Below, in pieces: positions 46,275 to 57,825 of a stretch of 64,000 nt of DNA. The stretch lies in assembly GCA_964016985.1 (NCBI GenBank), contig OZ024825.1:7501-71500 (forward strand). Direction: 5' to 3'. Source of the DNA: Anodontia alba. Its lineage: Eukaryota; Mollusca; Bivalvia; Lucinida; Lucinidae. The notes under the pieces are model-generated. The model had not been told where the DNA came from. It saw nothing but the letters and a program-made list of their open reading frames with translations, and made no database searches. The translations under genes and the position numbers were made by a program. How positions within the stretch are numbered: position 1 is the stretch's first letter; every line of letters starts with the position of its first letter.

Positions 46275-46478
46275 TTACACTCGACCAGTAATTTTACTGC
46301 TGACCATACCAAGACGGCCATTCCTTTTTAGCTTCTCGATTTGTGCTTTGGCTACAGGCACGCGTTTTATTACGATTGTACCTTTGTCTTGCCTTTACCT
46401 ACTTTCTTTGCTGGCTCGTGTGATCTTGGCTTGTGGCTGTTTCACAGCAACATTTTCTGAGCATTTTCCATTATAGTC
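46275..46478 (-). pseudogene. Fossil basic-protein fragment
   Basis: On the minus strand one frame is coding-like over about 67 codons: DYNGKCSENVAVKQPQAKIT, an in-frame TAA at 46395-46397, then a Lys/Arg-rich end with KGTIVIKRVPVAKAQIEKLK and a final stop at 46275. The stop overlaps 'gtaaag', a possible splice donor, but the sequence beyond it is also coding-like in the same frame, which favours a pseudogene. The family is not recognised. It abuts telomeric repeats at its 3' end. Confidence 0.4.
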
Positions 46479-46489
46479 CTAACGAAGTG

Positions 46490-47920
46490 GGTTATTGAAC
46501 TGGGTAATGGTAGGTTAAGGATTCAGAGTAACCAACCTGGGTTAACGAACTGGGTTACCGAAAAGGGTTTTGGTAGGTTAAGGATTAAGTGTTACCAAGG
46601 ATTCAGAGTTACCAAACTGGGTTACCTAAGTGGGTTACCGAAGTGGGTTACCAAAGTGGGTTTTTTGTGAATTAAGGATTCAGAGTTAACAAAGTGGGGT
46701 ACCAACTGAGTTATTGAAATCGTTTATGGTGGGTGAAGGATTCAGAATTACCGAACTGGGTTACCGAACTGCGATATGGTGGGTTAAGGATTCAGAGTTA
46801 CAAAACTGGGTTACCGAAGTATGTTACCGAACTGGGTTATGGTGGGTTAAGAATTCAGAGTTACCGCAGTGGGTTACCGAAATTGGTTACCAAAAATGGG
46901 TTTTGGTAGGTAAAGGATTCAGAGTTACCAAAGTTGGTTATGGTGGGTTAAGAATTCAGAGTTACCGAAGTGGGTTACCGAAATGGGTTCTGGTAGGATA
47001 AGGATTCAGAGTTACCACAGTTGATTATGGTGGGTTAAGGATTCAAAGTTCCCGAAGTGTGTTACCGAAGAGGGTTACCGAAGTGGGTTATGGTGGGTTA
47101 AGGATTCAGAGTTACCGAAGTGGGTTACCGAAATGGGTTATGGTGGGTAAAGGATTCAGAGTTACCGACGTGGGTTACCGAAATTGGTTACCAAAATGGG
47201 TTTTGGTAGGTTAAGGATTTAGAGTTACCAAAGTTGGTTATGGTGGGTTAAGAATTCAGAGATACAAAACTGGGTTGCCGAGGAGGGTTACTGAACTGGG
47301 TTATGGTGGGTTAAGGATTCAGAGTTACCGAAGTGGGTTACCGAAATGGGTTATGGTGGATTAAGAATGCAAAATTACCGAAGTGGGTTACCGATATTGG
47401 ATACCAAAATGGGTTTTGGTAGGTTAAGGATTCAGGGTTACCACAGTTGGTTATGGTGGGTTAAGGATTCAAAGTTCCCGAAGTGTGTTACCGAAGAGGG
47501 TTACCGAAATGGGTTATGGTGGGTTAAGGATTCAGAGTTACCGAAGTGGGTTGCCGAAATGGGTTATGGTGGATTAAGAATGCAAAATTACCGAAGTGGG
47601 TTACCGAAATTGGTTACCAAAATGGGTTTTGGTAGGTTAAGGATTCAGGGTTACCACAGTTGGTTATTGTTGGTTAAGGATTCAGAGTTACCGAAGTGCG
47701 TTACCGAAGAGGGTTACCGAAGTGGGTTATGGTGGGTTAAGGATTCAGAGTTATCGAAGTGGGTTATTGAACTAGGTAATGGTGAGTTAAGGATTCAGAG
47801 TTACCAATCTGGGTTAACGAAGTGGGTTACCGGAAAGGGTTTTGGTAGGTTAAGGATTCAGAGTTACCAAAATGGGTTATGGTGGGTTAAGGGTTCATGC
47901 TTACCAAACCGGGTTTACTA
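46490..47920 (+). repeat. C satellite, copy 1
   Basis: Units are built from 'gggttatggtgggttaagga', 'ttcagagttaccgaagtggg' and 'ttaccgaaatgggtt', with GGGTTA/GGGTTACC motifs every 15-20 bases. There are sub-repeats of about 200 bases marked by 'ggttttggtaggttaaggat'. The long + frame over 47346-48023 (225 codons, Trp/Gly/Lys-rich) is translation of this repeat. Confidence 0.9.
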
Positions 47921-48249
47921 CATATTGTTTCAATTCCAAGTGAGGAATCAAAATTCTCTCGCCAATTTTAAACAAAGGAATCCACTTTTAGTAAAAACCT
48001 TAACTCAGGGTAACCCAGTCTGATGCAATATACAATAATATATAAATATGCATAATTATACAAGTTTTTTAACGCCAATTTGTCAAGCTTTTTTGGAATA
48101 ATTTATATTTTCTTTATCAGATACTATTTGGCATCATGATCATCATCAACAAGAACAACATCATCAGCAGCAGCACGGGACACCACTTTTAATCTATTTA
48201 GATTGCCTTCATTTGATCAAGAATATATGTGGAAACATTTTCGTTGGTT

Positions 48250-48289
<40 letters not shown>

Positions 48290-48532
48290 ACAACAACAAC
48301 AACGACATTATTATCATGATTTTAGATTATACCATCGTCATCGGCCATAAATTTTCTTGAACTAACAATGTGGAATTAATTTTAAACGTCCTACCTTCTA
48401 AGAAATTCTATCGGATTTCCTTTTTCACAATAATAATAAAATTCCTATAAAGCACTCAAAATGTCCAATTCTGAATTCCTAAATCAACATCAGCACACTT
48501 TGAAGTTCAACGTCTGAATGAAAATATTAACA
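47921..48532 (+). repeat. U tail, copy 1, with CAT/CAA microsatellite
   Basis: Low-copy sequence starting 'catattgtttcaattccaag', with a CAT/CAA tract at about 48240-48306. It matches 52986-53600 nearly base for base, so C, U and T were duplicated together. Confidence 0.85.
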
Positions 48533-48667
48533 AACACGTCTTCACATATCAATAGCTTCAGAAATTATGATCCGAATTAAAAAACCACGTGACAATACGT
48601 CAAATAGTCACATGCTATATATAGCCAATCACATCACAAAGGCTCAACAAGGGCTCATCAGACAGGG
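48533..48667 (+). repeat. T element, copy 2, truncated and joined to D satellite
   Basis: Matches 46078-46235 but breaks off at 'gggctcatcagacaggg' and continues as 'ttaaagggttaacgac', a D monomer, instead of reaching telomeric repeats. Confidence 0.85.
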
Positions 48668-50755
48668 TTAAAGGGTTAACGACTTACACTATTAGAGTTA
48701 TCAAAAAGGGTTATGGTGAGTGAAGGTCTCAGGGTAAACCATTTGTCAAAGAATATCATCATACGGAGTTATGGAGAGCTATGGTTTAAGGGTTACCTGT
48801 TACTGTTGGAGATAATAGAAAGGGTTATGGTGAGTAAAGGTTGAAGGGTAAACCCTTTTAAACTATGTGGGTTATCAAACGGACATATAAAAAGTTAAGG
48901 TTAAAGGGTTAACGACTTACACTTTTAGAGTTATCAGAAAGGGTTATGGTGAGTGAAGGTCTAAGGGTAAACCATTTGTCAAAGTGTAGCATCATACAGA
49001 TTTATGGAGAACTATGGTTTAAGGGTTAATTGTTACTGTTGGGGTTATTAGAAAGGGTTATGTTGAGTAAATGTTGATGGGTAAACCCTTTTAAACTATG
49101 TCGGTTATCAAACGGAAATATAAAAAGTTAAGGTTAATGGGTTAACGACTTACACTTTTAGAGTTATCAGAAAGGGTTATGGTGAGTAAAGGTCTAAGAG
49201 TAAACCATTTGTCAAAGTGTATCATCATACAGAGTTATAGAGAGTTATGGTTTAAGGGTTACGTGTTACTGCTGGAGTTTTCAGAAAGGGTTATGGTGAG
49301 TAAAGCTTTAAGAGTAAACTCTTTTGGACTATGTCGGTTATCAAACGGAGACATGAAAAGTTAAAGTTAAAGGGTTAACGACTTACACTTTTAGAGTTAT
49401 CAGAAAGGGTTATGGTGAGTGAAGGTCTAAGGGTAAACCATTTGTCAAAGTGTAGCATCATACAGAATTATGGAGAGCTATGGTTTAAAGGTTAATTGTT
49501 ACTGTTGGGGTTATTAGAAAGGGTTATGTTGAGTAAATGTTGAAGGGTAAACCCTTTTAAACTATGTCGGTTATCAAACGGAAATATAAAAAGTTAAGGT
49601 TAATGGGTTAACGACTTACACTTTTAGAGTTATCAGAAAGGGTTATGGTGAGTAAAGGTCTAAGAGTAAACCAGTTGTCAAAGTGTGTCATCATACGGAG
49701 TTATGAAGAGTTATAGTTTAAGGGTTACGTGTTACTGCTGGAGTTATTAGACAGTGTTATGGTGAGTAAAGGTTGAAGGGTAAACCCTTTTGGACTATAT
49801 CGGTTATCAAACGGAGACATGAAAAGATAAGGTTAAAGGGTTAACGACTTACACTTTTAGAGTTATCAGAAAGGGTTATTGTGACTGAAGGTCTAAGGGT
49901 AAACCATTTGTCAAAGTGTAGCATCATACGGAGTTATGGAGAGCTATGGTTTAAGGGTTACCTATTATTGTTGGGGTTATTAGAAAGGGTTATGGTGAGT
50001 AAAGGTTTAAAGGTAAACCCTTTTGGACTATGTCGGTTATCAAACGGAGAAATGAATTGTTAAGGTTAATAGGTTAACGACTTACACTTTTAGAGCTATC
50101 AGAAAGGGTTATGGTGAGTGAAGGTCTGAGGTTAAACCAGTGTCAAAGTCATACGGAGCTATGGTTTAAGGGTTAGCTGTTACTGTTGGGGTTATTAGAA
50201 AGGGTTATGGTGAGTAAAGGTTGAAGGGTAAACGCTTTTTGAATATGTCGGAGTAATCAGAAAGTTATCAGAAAGGATTATGGATTAGGGCGTACACTTG
50301 GAGTTATCAAAAAGGGTTATGGTGAGTAAAGGTTTAAGGATACACCCTTTTTGACTATATCTGTTATCAAACGGAGATATGAAAAGTTAAGTGTAAAGGG
50401 TTAAAGACTTACACTTTTATAGTAATCAGAAAGGGTTATGGTGAGTAAAGGTCTAAGAGTAAACCTTTTGTTAAAGTAGATCATCCTACGGAGTTATGGA
50501 GTTTTATGTTGTAAGGGTTACGCGTCACACTTGGAGTTATCAGAAAGGGTTATGGCGAGTAAAGATTTAAGGGTAAACCCATTTGATTATGTCGGTTATC
50601 AAACGGAGTTACGAAAAGTTACGGTTAAAGGGTTAATGAATAACACTTTCAGAGTTATCAGAAAGGGTTTTGGTGAGTGCAGGTCTAAGGGATAGGGTAA
50701 GGGTTATAGTAATGCAGGTCTAAGGGTAGGTCTGAGTTGAGGTCTAAGGGTAAAT

Positions 50756-51160
50756 ATGTTCTATAAAAGGGTTATCCTTTGGAAGCAAGGAATACACCAA
50801 AGAACTGAAAAAATAAGGAGTGTACATGTTTTCTGGGCCAGACAAGATAGTCTGGGCCAATTAGGCCTCATCAGTGACCCTCAGATATTTTCAAAATTCC
50901 ACGATGGAATCAATGATCCCACAGGACAAGAAAATATAATCTACACTATGATGTAGGGCAGGGAGACGTTTTACCGCCGCCACACATTCCCACACACCAG
51001 CTGTAGTAAAGTTAATTATGTTCTATAAAAGGGTTATCCTTTGGAAGCAAGGAATACACCAAAGAACTGAAAAAATAAGGAGTGTACATGTTTTCTGGGC
51101 CAGACTAGCTAGTTTCGGCCAATTAGGCCTCATCAGTGACCCTCAGATATTTTAAAGCCT
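50756..51160 (+). mobile_element. Two direct LTR-like repeats inside D satellite
   Basis: 'atgttctataaaagggttat' starts at 50756 and again at 51018, each followed by 'ggaagcaaggaatacacc', 'aaataaggagtgtacatg' and 'ggccaattaggcctcatcag'. The first copy runs on to about 50945. Between them is 'accgccgccacacattccca', which on the other strand resembles the 'tgtgtggcgg' units at 40.9 kb. Together with 41135-41320 this is one dispersed family, possibly a degraded LTR retrotransposon end. Confidence 0.5.
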
Positions 51161-51689
51161 TTATAAATACGGATCGTCGTACTGGGTTTTGGTGATTAAT
51201 GATTAAAGGGTTACGTCTTACCGTTGGAGTAATCAGAAAGTTATCAGAAAGGATTATGGGTTAGGGGGTACACTTGGAGTTATCATGAAGGGTTATGGTG
51301 AGTAAAGGTTTAAGGGTACACCCTTTTGGACTATGTCTGTTATCAAACGGAGATATGAAAAGTTAAGCGTAAAGGTTAACGACTTACACTTTCAGAGATA
51401 TCAGAAAGGGTTATGCTGAGTAAAGGTCTAAGAGTAAACCCTTTGTCAAAGTGGATCATCATAAGGAGTTATTGAGTGTAATGGTGTAAGGGTTATGCGT
51501 CATACTTGGGATTATCAGGAAGGGTTATGGCGAGTAAAGGTTTAAGGGTAAACCCTTTTTGACTATGTCGGTTATCAAACGGAGTAGTGAAAAGTTAAGG
51601 TTAAAGGGTTAATGAATTACACTTTTAGAGTTATCAGAAAAGGTTATAGTGAGTGAAGGTGTAAGGGTTAGGGAAAGTGTAATGGTAGT

Positions 51690-51815
51690 GAGTAAAGTTT
51701 TAAAGTTAAAAATTGAAAATAGTAATGATCAGGAACTGATACAATCAAATCCCAAATCCTCCCTACAATATCACTAGGGAAAGAAGTCGAAACATTGAGT
51801 GACAACCCTTTTTGA
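51690..51815. other. Foreign insertion in D satellite
   Basis: About 110 bases with no D similarity ('gatcaggaactgatacaatc', 'caatatcactagggaaagaa') interrupt a unit, after which 'gactatgtctgc' resumes the D pattern. No gene is seen. Confidence 0.5.
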
Positions 51816-52474
51816 CTATGTCTGCTTTTAGAAATATCAAGAAAGGTTTATTGTGAGTGAAGGTCTAAAGGTTAACCCTTTGTCAAAGACGTTCATCATA
51901 CGGAACTATGGAGTGTTATGGCTTAAGGGTTACGGGGTACACTTTTAGAGTTATCTTAAAGGGATATGGTGATTGAAGGTCGAGGAGTAAACCCTTTTCA
52001 AAGTGGATCATCATACGGAGTTATGGAGAGTTATGGTTTAAGTGTTACGGGTTACACTTGGAGTTATAAGAAAGGGTTAGGGTGAGTAAAGGTTTAAGGG
52101 TAAATCCCTTTTCACTATGTTGGTTATCAACCGGAGATCTGAAAAGTTAAGTGTAAAGGGTTAGCGATTTACTCTTTTAGAGTTATCAGTAAGGTTATGG
52201 TGAGTAAAGGTCTTAGAGTAAACCCTTTGTCAAAGTGGATTATCATACGGAGTTATGGAGTGTTATGGTGTAAGGGTTACGCGTCACACTTGGAGTTATC
52301 GGAAAGGGTTATGGTTAATAAAGGTTTAAGGGTAAACCCTTTTTGACTATGTCAGTTATCAAACGGAGATATAAAAAGTTAAGGTTAAATGGTTAACGAC
52401 TTACACTTTTAGAGTTAGCAGAAAGGGTTATGGTGAGTGAAGGTATAAGGTTATACCCTTTGTCAAAGTGGATA

Positions 52475-52985
52475 ATCATACGAGTTATTGGTAGGTTAAG
52501 GATTCAGTGTTACCAAAGTTGGATATGGTCGGTTAAGAATTCGGAGTTACCGTAGTGTGTTACCGAGGAGGGTTACCGAACGGGGTTATGGTGGGTTAAG
52601 GATTCAGAGTTACATAAATGGGTTACCGAAATGGGTAATGGTGGGTAAAGAATTCAAAATTACCGAAGTGGGTTACCGAAATTGGCTACCATAATGGGTT
52701 TTGGTAGGTTAAGGATTCAGGGTTACCACAGTTGGTTATGGTGGGTTAAGGATTCAAAGTTACCGAAGTGCGTTACCGAAGAGGATTACCGAAGTGGGTT
52801 ATGGTGGGTTAAGGATTCAGAGCTATCGAAGTGGGTTATTGAACTAGGTAATGGTGGGTTAAGGATTCAGAGTTACCAATCTGGGTTAACGAAGTGGGTT
52901 ACCGGAAAGGGTTTTGGTAGGTTAAGGATTCAGAGTTACCAAAATAGGTTATGGTGGGTTAAGGGTTCAGGCTTACCGAACCGGG
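52475..52985 (+). repeat. C satellite, copy 2
   Basis: Shorter copy of 46490-47920 with the same motifs. The last 300 bases match the end of copy 1 almost exactly, up to 'accgggtttactacatattg'. The 137-codon frame at 52682 is repeat translation. Confidence 0.9.
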
Positions 52986-53338
52986 TTTACTACATATTGT
53001 TTCAATTCCAAGTGAGTTATCAAAATTCTGTCGCCAATTTTAAACAAAGGAATCTATTTTTAGTAACAACCTTAACTCAGGGTAACCCAGTATGATGCAA
53101 TATACAATAATATATAAATATGCATAATTATACAAGTTTTTAACGCCAATTTCCCAAGCTTTCTTTGGAATAATTTATATTTTCTTTATCAGATACTATT
53201 TGGCAATAGATGATGATGATTATCATCATCAACAACAACAACATCAGCAGCAGCAGCAGCAGCACGGGACACCACTTTTAATCTATTTAGACTGCCTTCA
53301 TTTGATCAAGAATATATGTGGAAACATTTTCTTTGGTT

Positions 53339-53372
<34 letters not shown>

Positions 53373-53600
53373 ACAACAACAACGACATTATTATCATGAT
53401 TTTAGATTATACCATCATCGGCCATAAATTTCCTTGAACTAACAATGTGGAATTAATTTTAAACGTCCTACCTTCTAAGAATTTTCCTTTTTCACAATAA
53501 TAATAAAAATCCTATAAATCACTCAAAACGTCCAATTCTGAATTCCTAAATCAACATCAGCACATTTTGAAGTTCAAAGTCTGAATGAAAATATTAACAA
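52986..53600 (+). repeat. U tail, copy 2, with CAT/CAA/CAG microsatellites
   Basis: Near-identical to 47921-48532. Differences are concentrated in microsatellite lengths (CAA/CAG at about 53227-53266, CAT/CAA at 53338-53385). The His/Gln-rich frame is an artefact of these repeats. Confidence 0.85.
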
Positions 53601-53761
53601 AAACGTCTTCACATATCAATAGCTTCAGAAATTATGATCCATCCGAATTCAAAAAACACGTGACAATACGTCAAACAGTCACATGATATATGTAGCCAAT
53701 CAGATCACAAAGGCTCATCAAGGGCTCATCAGACAGGGCTCATCTCGCCAAACTGCCTATA
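53601..53761 (+). repeat. T element, copy 3, ending at a telomeric array
   Basis: Matches copy 1 through 'ctcgccaaactgcctat' and then passes directly into CCCTAA repeats. Confidence 0.88.
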
Positions 53762-54210
53762 CCCTAACCCCTAACCCTAACCCTAACCCTAACCCTAACC
53801 CCTAACCCTAACCCCTAACCCTAACCCTAACCCCTAACCCTAACCCTAACCCCTAACCCTAACCCTAACCCTAACCCCTAACCCCTAACCCTAACCCCTA
53901 ACCCTAACCCTAACCCTAACCCCTAACCCTAACCCTAACCCTAACCCTAACCCCTAACCCTAACCCTAACCCTAACCCTAACCCCTAACCCTAACCCTAA
54001 CCCTAACCCTAACCCTAACCCTAATTGCATATCACTTACTCCCTAACCCTAACCCTAACCCTAACCCTAACCCCTAACCCTAACCCTAACCCTAACCCTA
54101 ACCCCTAACCCTAACCCTAACCCTAACCCCTAACCCTAACCCTAACCCTAACCCCTAACCCTAACCCTAACCCTAACCCTAACCCCTAACCCTAACCCTA
54201 ACCCTAACCC
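53762..54210 (-). repeat. ITS3: interstitial telomeric array with an embedded junction scar
   Basis: CCCTAA hexamers with CCCCTAA heptamers, interrupted once at about 54025-54042 by 'ttgcatatcacttactc'. That interruption is the same sequence that precedes ITS1 at 9689-9704. The array ends at 'aacccggataggcagg', where the second A block starts. Confidence 0.97.
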
Positions 54211-55515
54211 GGATAGGCAGGCAGGAGTGTAGAGCCTGATCAGACTCCGGCCCACTATCATTTACATTGTAAGTAGTCGGATAGGCAGGTAGAAGTAACC
54301 TCTTACCCTAACCCAAAGCACCAATCAGACTTCGCAGATGTGCAGGTCTATGAGGAGGTGGGTAGGCATTGATCAGAGGCCTATAGAGTACCATATTTAC
54401 TGTAATAGATGCACTTGGTAGACGTCTGATCAGGGTACTGTTAGGGTAAGGGTTCAGGTAGCTCAAAATGCCAATTTTTGAAACCCTGGGAGGGGAGGGC
54501 ACCACTTTGAGTTATAAGTGTAGACCCTGATGAGACACTGGTTGAGTAGCATTTATATTCTAAGTATTCAGATAGGCAGGCAGGGGCTATAAACATAGAC
54601 CCTGATCAGACACCGGTTGAGCATCCTTTATATTCTAAGTATTCGAACAGGCAGGCAGGGGCTATAAGCATAGACCCTGATCGGAGACCGGCTGAGTATC
54701 ATTTATATTCTAAGTATGTGGACAGGCAGGTAGGAGGTATAAGCGTAGACCCTGATCGGACACTGGCTGAGTATCATTTATATCCTAAGTATTCGGACAG
54801 GCATGCAGAAGTGTAGACCCTGATCGGACTCCGGCTATAAACATAGACCCTGATCAGACACCGGTTGAGCATCCTGTATATTCTAAGTATGCGGACAGGC
54901 TTGCAGGGGCTATAAGTGTAGACCCTGATCGGACACCGACTGAATATCATTTATATTCTAAGTATTCGGACAGGCAGGTAGGAGGTATAAGTGTAGACCC
55001 TGATCGGACACTGGCTGAGTATCATTTATATTCTAAGTATTTGGACAGGCAGGTAGGAGCCTTAAGCATAGACCCCGATCAGATACCAACAGACCACATT
55101 TCATTAAGTATTCAACCAGGCAGGCACAAGCTAGCAGAATAGACTCTGATCAGACACCGACCAAGTACCCTGTTTGTTCTAAGTTAGTGGACAGGCAGGT
55201 ATGAGCTAACATCGTAGACCCTGACTGGACCCCAACCCAGTACCCTATATAATATAAGTAGCTAACAGCCAAGCACCCTATTTGCTCTTAGTAGTTGGAC
55301 CGGCAGGTTAAATTTTACAGTATAGACCCTGTTCAGACACTGATGGAGTACAATATATAGTCTAAGTATGGGTACAGGCAGGTAGGAGGTATGTGTAGAC
55401 CCTGATCAGACACCGGCCCAGTATCATTTATATCCTAAGTATTTGGACAGGCATGCAGAAGTGTAGACCCTGATCGGACTCCGGCTATAAACAGACCCTG
55501 ATCAGACACCGGGCT
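54211..55515 (+). repeat. A1 satellite in copy 2
   Basis: Units of about 75 bases as at 1-2050. One ~825-bp higher-order unit present in copy 1 is missing; the break is at 'cagacaccgggctaacactg' near 55505. Confidence 0.85.
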
Positions 55516-56040
55516 AACACTGTTTGCATTTAGTACAAAGCTTTTACTCCAAGTATTTGGACAGGCAAGACCATGCTAACATGAAGACCCTGATCAGACT
55601 CCAATTAAGTATTCGAACAGGCAGGCACCATCTAACAGACCCTGATCAGACTGCGACGGGGTATGATATATATACTTTAAGTATTCGGACAGGCTGGTAC
55701 CATCTCTAAGTAAGAGTGTAGACCCTGATCGGACTCCGGTGTGATATAATATATACTTTAAGTATTCAGACAGGCAGCCACCATCTCTAAGTAACAGTGT
55801 AGACCCTGATCAGACTCCGATTTAGTACGATATATACTTTAAGTATTCGGACAGGCAGGCACCATCTCTAAGTATAGACCCTGATCGGACTCCGATGGGA
55901 TACAATATATATTTTAAGTATTCGGACAGGCAGGCACTACCTCTAAGTAACAGTGTAGACCCTGATCGGACTCAGACAGGGTACTGTATATACTTGAGCA
56001 TTAGCTTACGTAGCTTAGTACTAACCCTAAGGCAGTCACC
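55516..56040 (+). repeat. A2 variant satellite in copy 2
   Basis: Corresponds to about 2170-2690, with the same 'tttaagtattcggacaggca' units. Confidence 0.75.
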
Positions 56041-57825
56041 GTATAAGGCTATGGGACTGCGGAAGAGATACTTGATGTAAAATAACAAACCAGACTGCGG
56101 TTCAGTATGTACAGCAATATTAGGATATCGGACTGCGGTAGAAATACTTGATGGAAAATATCAAAGCTGACTGCGGTTTAGTATGTACAGCAATATTAGG
56201 CTATGTAACTTTGGTAGAGATACATGATGGGAAACAACAAACTGGACTGCGGTTCAGTATGTACAGAAGTATTAGCATATCAGACTGCGGTAGAAATACT
56301 TGATGGAAAATATCAAAGCTGACTGCAGTTTAGTATGTACAGCAATATTAGGCTATGGGACTGCGGAAGAGATACTTGTTGGAAAATAACAAACCAGACT
56401 GCGGTTCAGTATGTACAGCAATATTAGGATATCAGACTGCGATAGAAATACTTGATGGAAAATATCAAAGCTGACTGCGGTTTAGTATGTACAGCAATAT
56501 TAGGCTATGGGACTGCGGAAGAGATACTTGATGGAAAATAACAAACCAGACTGCGGTTCAGTATGTACAGCAATATTAGAATATCAGACTGCGGTAGAAA
56601 TCTTTGATGGAAAATATCAAAGCTGACCGGTTTAGTATGTACAGCAATATTAGGCTATGGGACTGTGGTAGAGATACATGATGGGAAATAACAAACCGGA
56701 CTGCGATTCAGTATGTACAGCGATATTAGGATATCAGACTGCGGTAGAAATACTTAATGGAAAATATCAAAGCGGACTACGGTTTAGTATGTACAGCAAT
56801 ATTAGGCTATGGAACTTTGGTAGAGATACATGATGGGAAATAACAAACTGGACTGTGGTTCAGTATGTACAGAAATATCAGCATATCAGACTGCGGTAGA
56901 AATACTGGAAAATATCAAAGCTGACTGCGGTTTAGTATGTACAGCAATATTAGGCTATGAGACTGTTGTAGAGATACTTGATGGAAAATAATAAACTGGA
57001 CTGCGGTTCAGTATGTACAGCAATATTAGGATATGGGACTGCAGTAGAAATTTTCATGGAAAATATCAAAGCAGACTGGTGCTTAGTATGTACAGCAATA
57101 TTATGCTATGGGACTGTGGTTAAGATACATGATTGGAAATAACAAACCGGACTGCGGTTCAGTATGTACTGCAATATTAGGATATGAGACTGCGGTAGAA
57201 ATTCTTCATGGAAAATATCAAAGCGGACTGCGGTTCAGTATGTACACCAATATTAGGATATCAGACTGGGGTAAAAATACTTGATGAAAAATATCAAAGC
57301 AGACTGCGGTTCACTGTGTACAGCAATATTAGTGTAGAGGACTGGTAGTATGGGGTAGAGATACTTGAAGAAAAATATCTGACTGAGATAAGGTTCAGAA
57401 TGTAGCAATATTAGAATAGTGGACTGGGGTAGAGATGCTTGATAGAAGACATCAAAGCGGACTGCAGTTGGGTATGTACAGCAATATTAGGATAGGGGAC
57501 TGTGGTTGAAAAAATTGAAGGAAAATATCAAAGCCGTAGAAATAATTGAAGGAAAATGGACAAAATGGACTGCAGTTCAGTATGTACAGCAATATTAGGA
57601 TAGTGGACTGCGATAGAGATACTTGATGGAAAACATCAAAGCGGACTGGAATTGAGTATGTACAGCAATATTGATGGAAAATATCAAACTGGACTGCAGA
57701 TCAGTATGTACAGCAATATTAGGATATGGGACTCCGGTAGAAACACTTGATGGAAAATATCAAAGCGGACTGCTGTTAAGTAGCTACAGCAATATTAGGC
57801 TATGGGACTGCGGTAGAGATACTTG
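56041..57825 (+). repeat. A3 76-bp satellite in copy 2
   Basis: Same 76-base unit as at 2690-4340, with about two additional units around 56460-56610. Confidence 0.87.

Larger units (their letters stand above)
48668..52470 (+). repeat. D satellite, plus orientation, right arm
   Basis: Same unit as 30.4-33.86 kb but on the opposite strand ('gggttatggtgagtaaaggt', 'aaccatttgtcaaagtgta', 'tatgtcggttatcaaacgga'). The first 1.5 kb is regular. After about 50.2 kb units are more diverged and interrupted by foreign pieces at about 50690-51180 and 51690-51815. Confidence 0.9.

Noticed and set aside
44684..46478. The basic fragment at 46.3-46.5 kb as the first exon of the large minus-strand gene
   Set aside because: The possible donor leaves two bases of a codon while the acceptor at 44684 needs one, so the reading frame would not continue.
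47346..48023. 225-aa Trp/Gly/Lys-rich open frame as a repetitive protein gene
   Set aside because: It is translation of C satellite running into the U tail. No splice or start signal is present, and the second C copy gives a different length.
53200..53427. His/Gln-rich 75-aa frame
   Set aside because: Produced by CAT/CAA/CAG microsatellites whose lengths differ from the duplicate at 48.1-48.3 kb.
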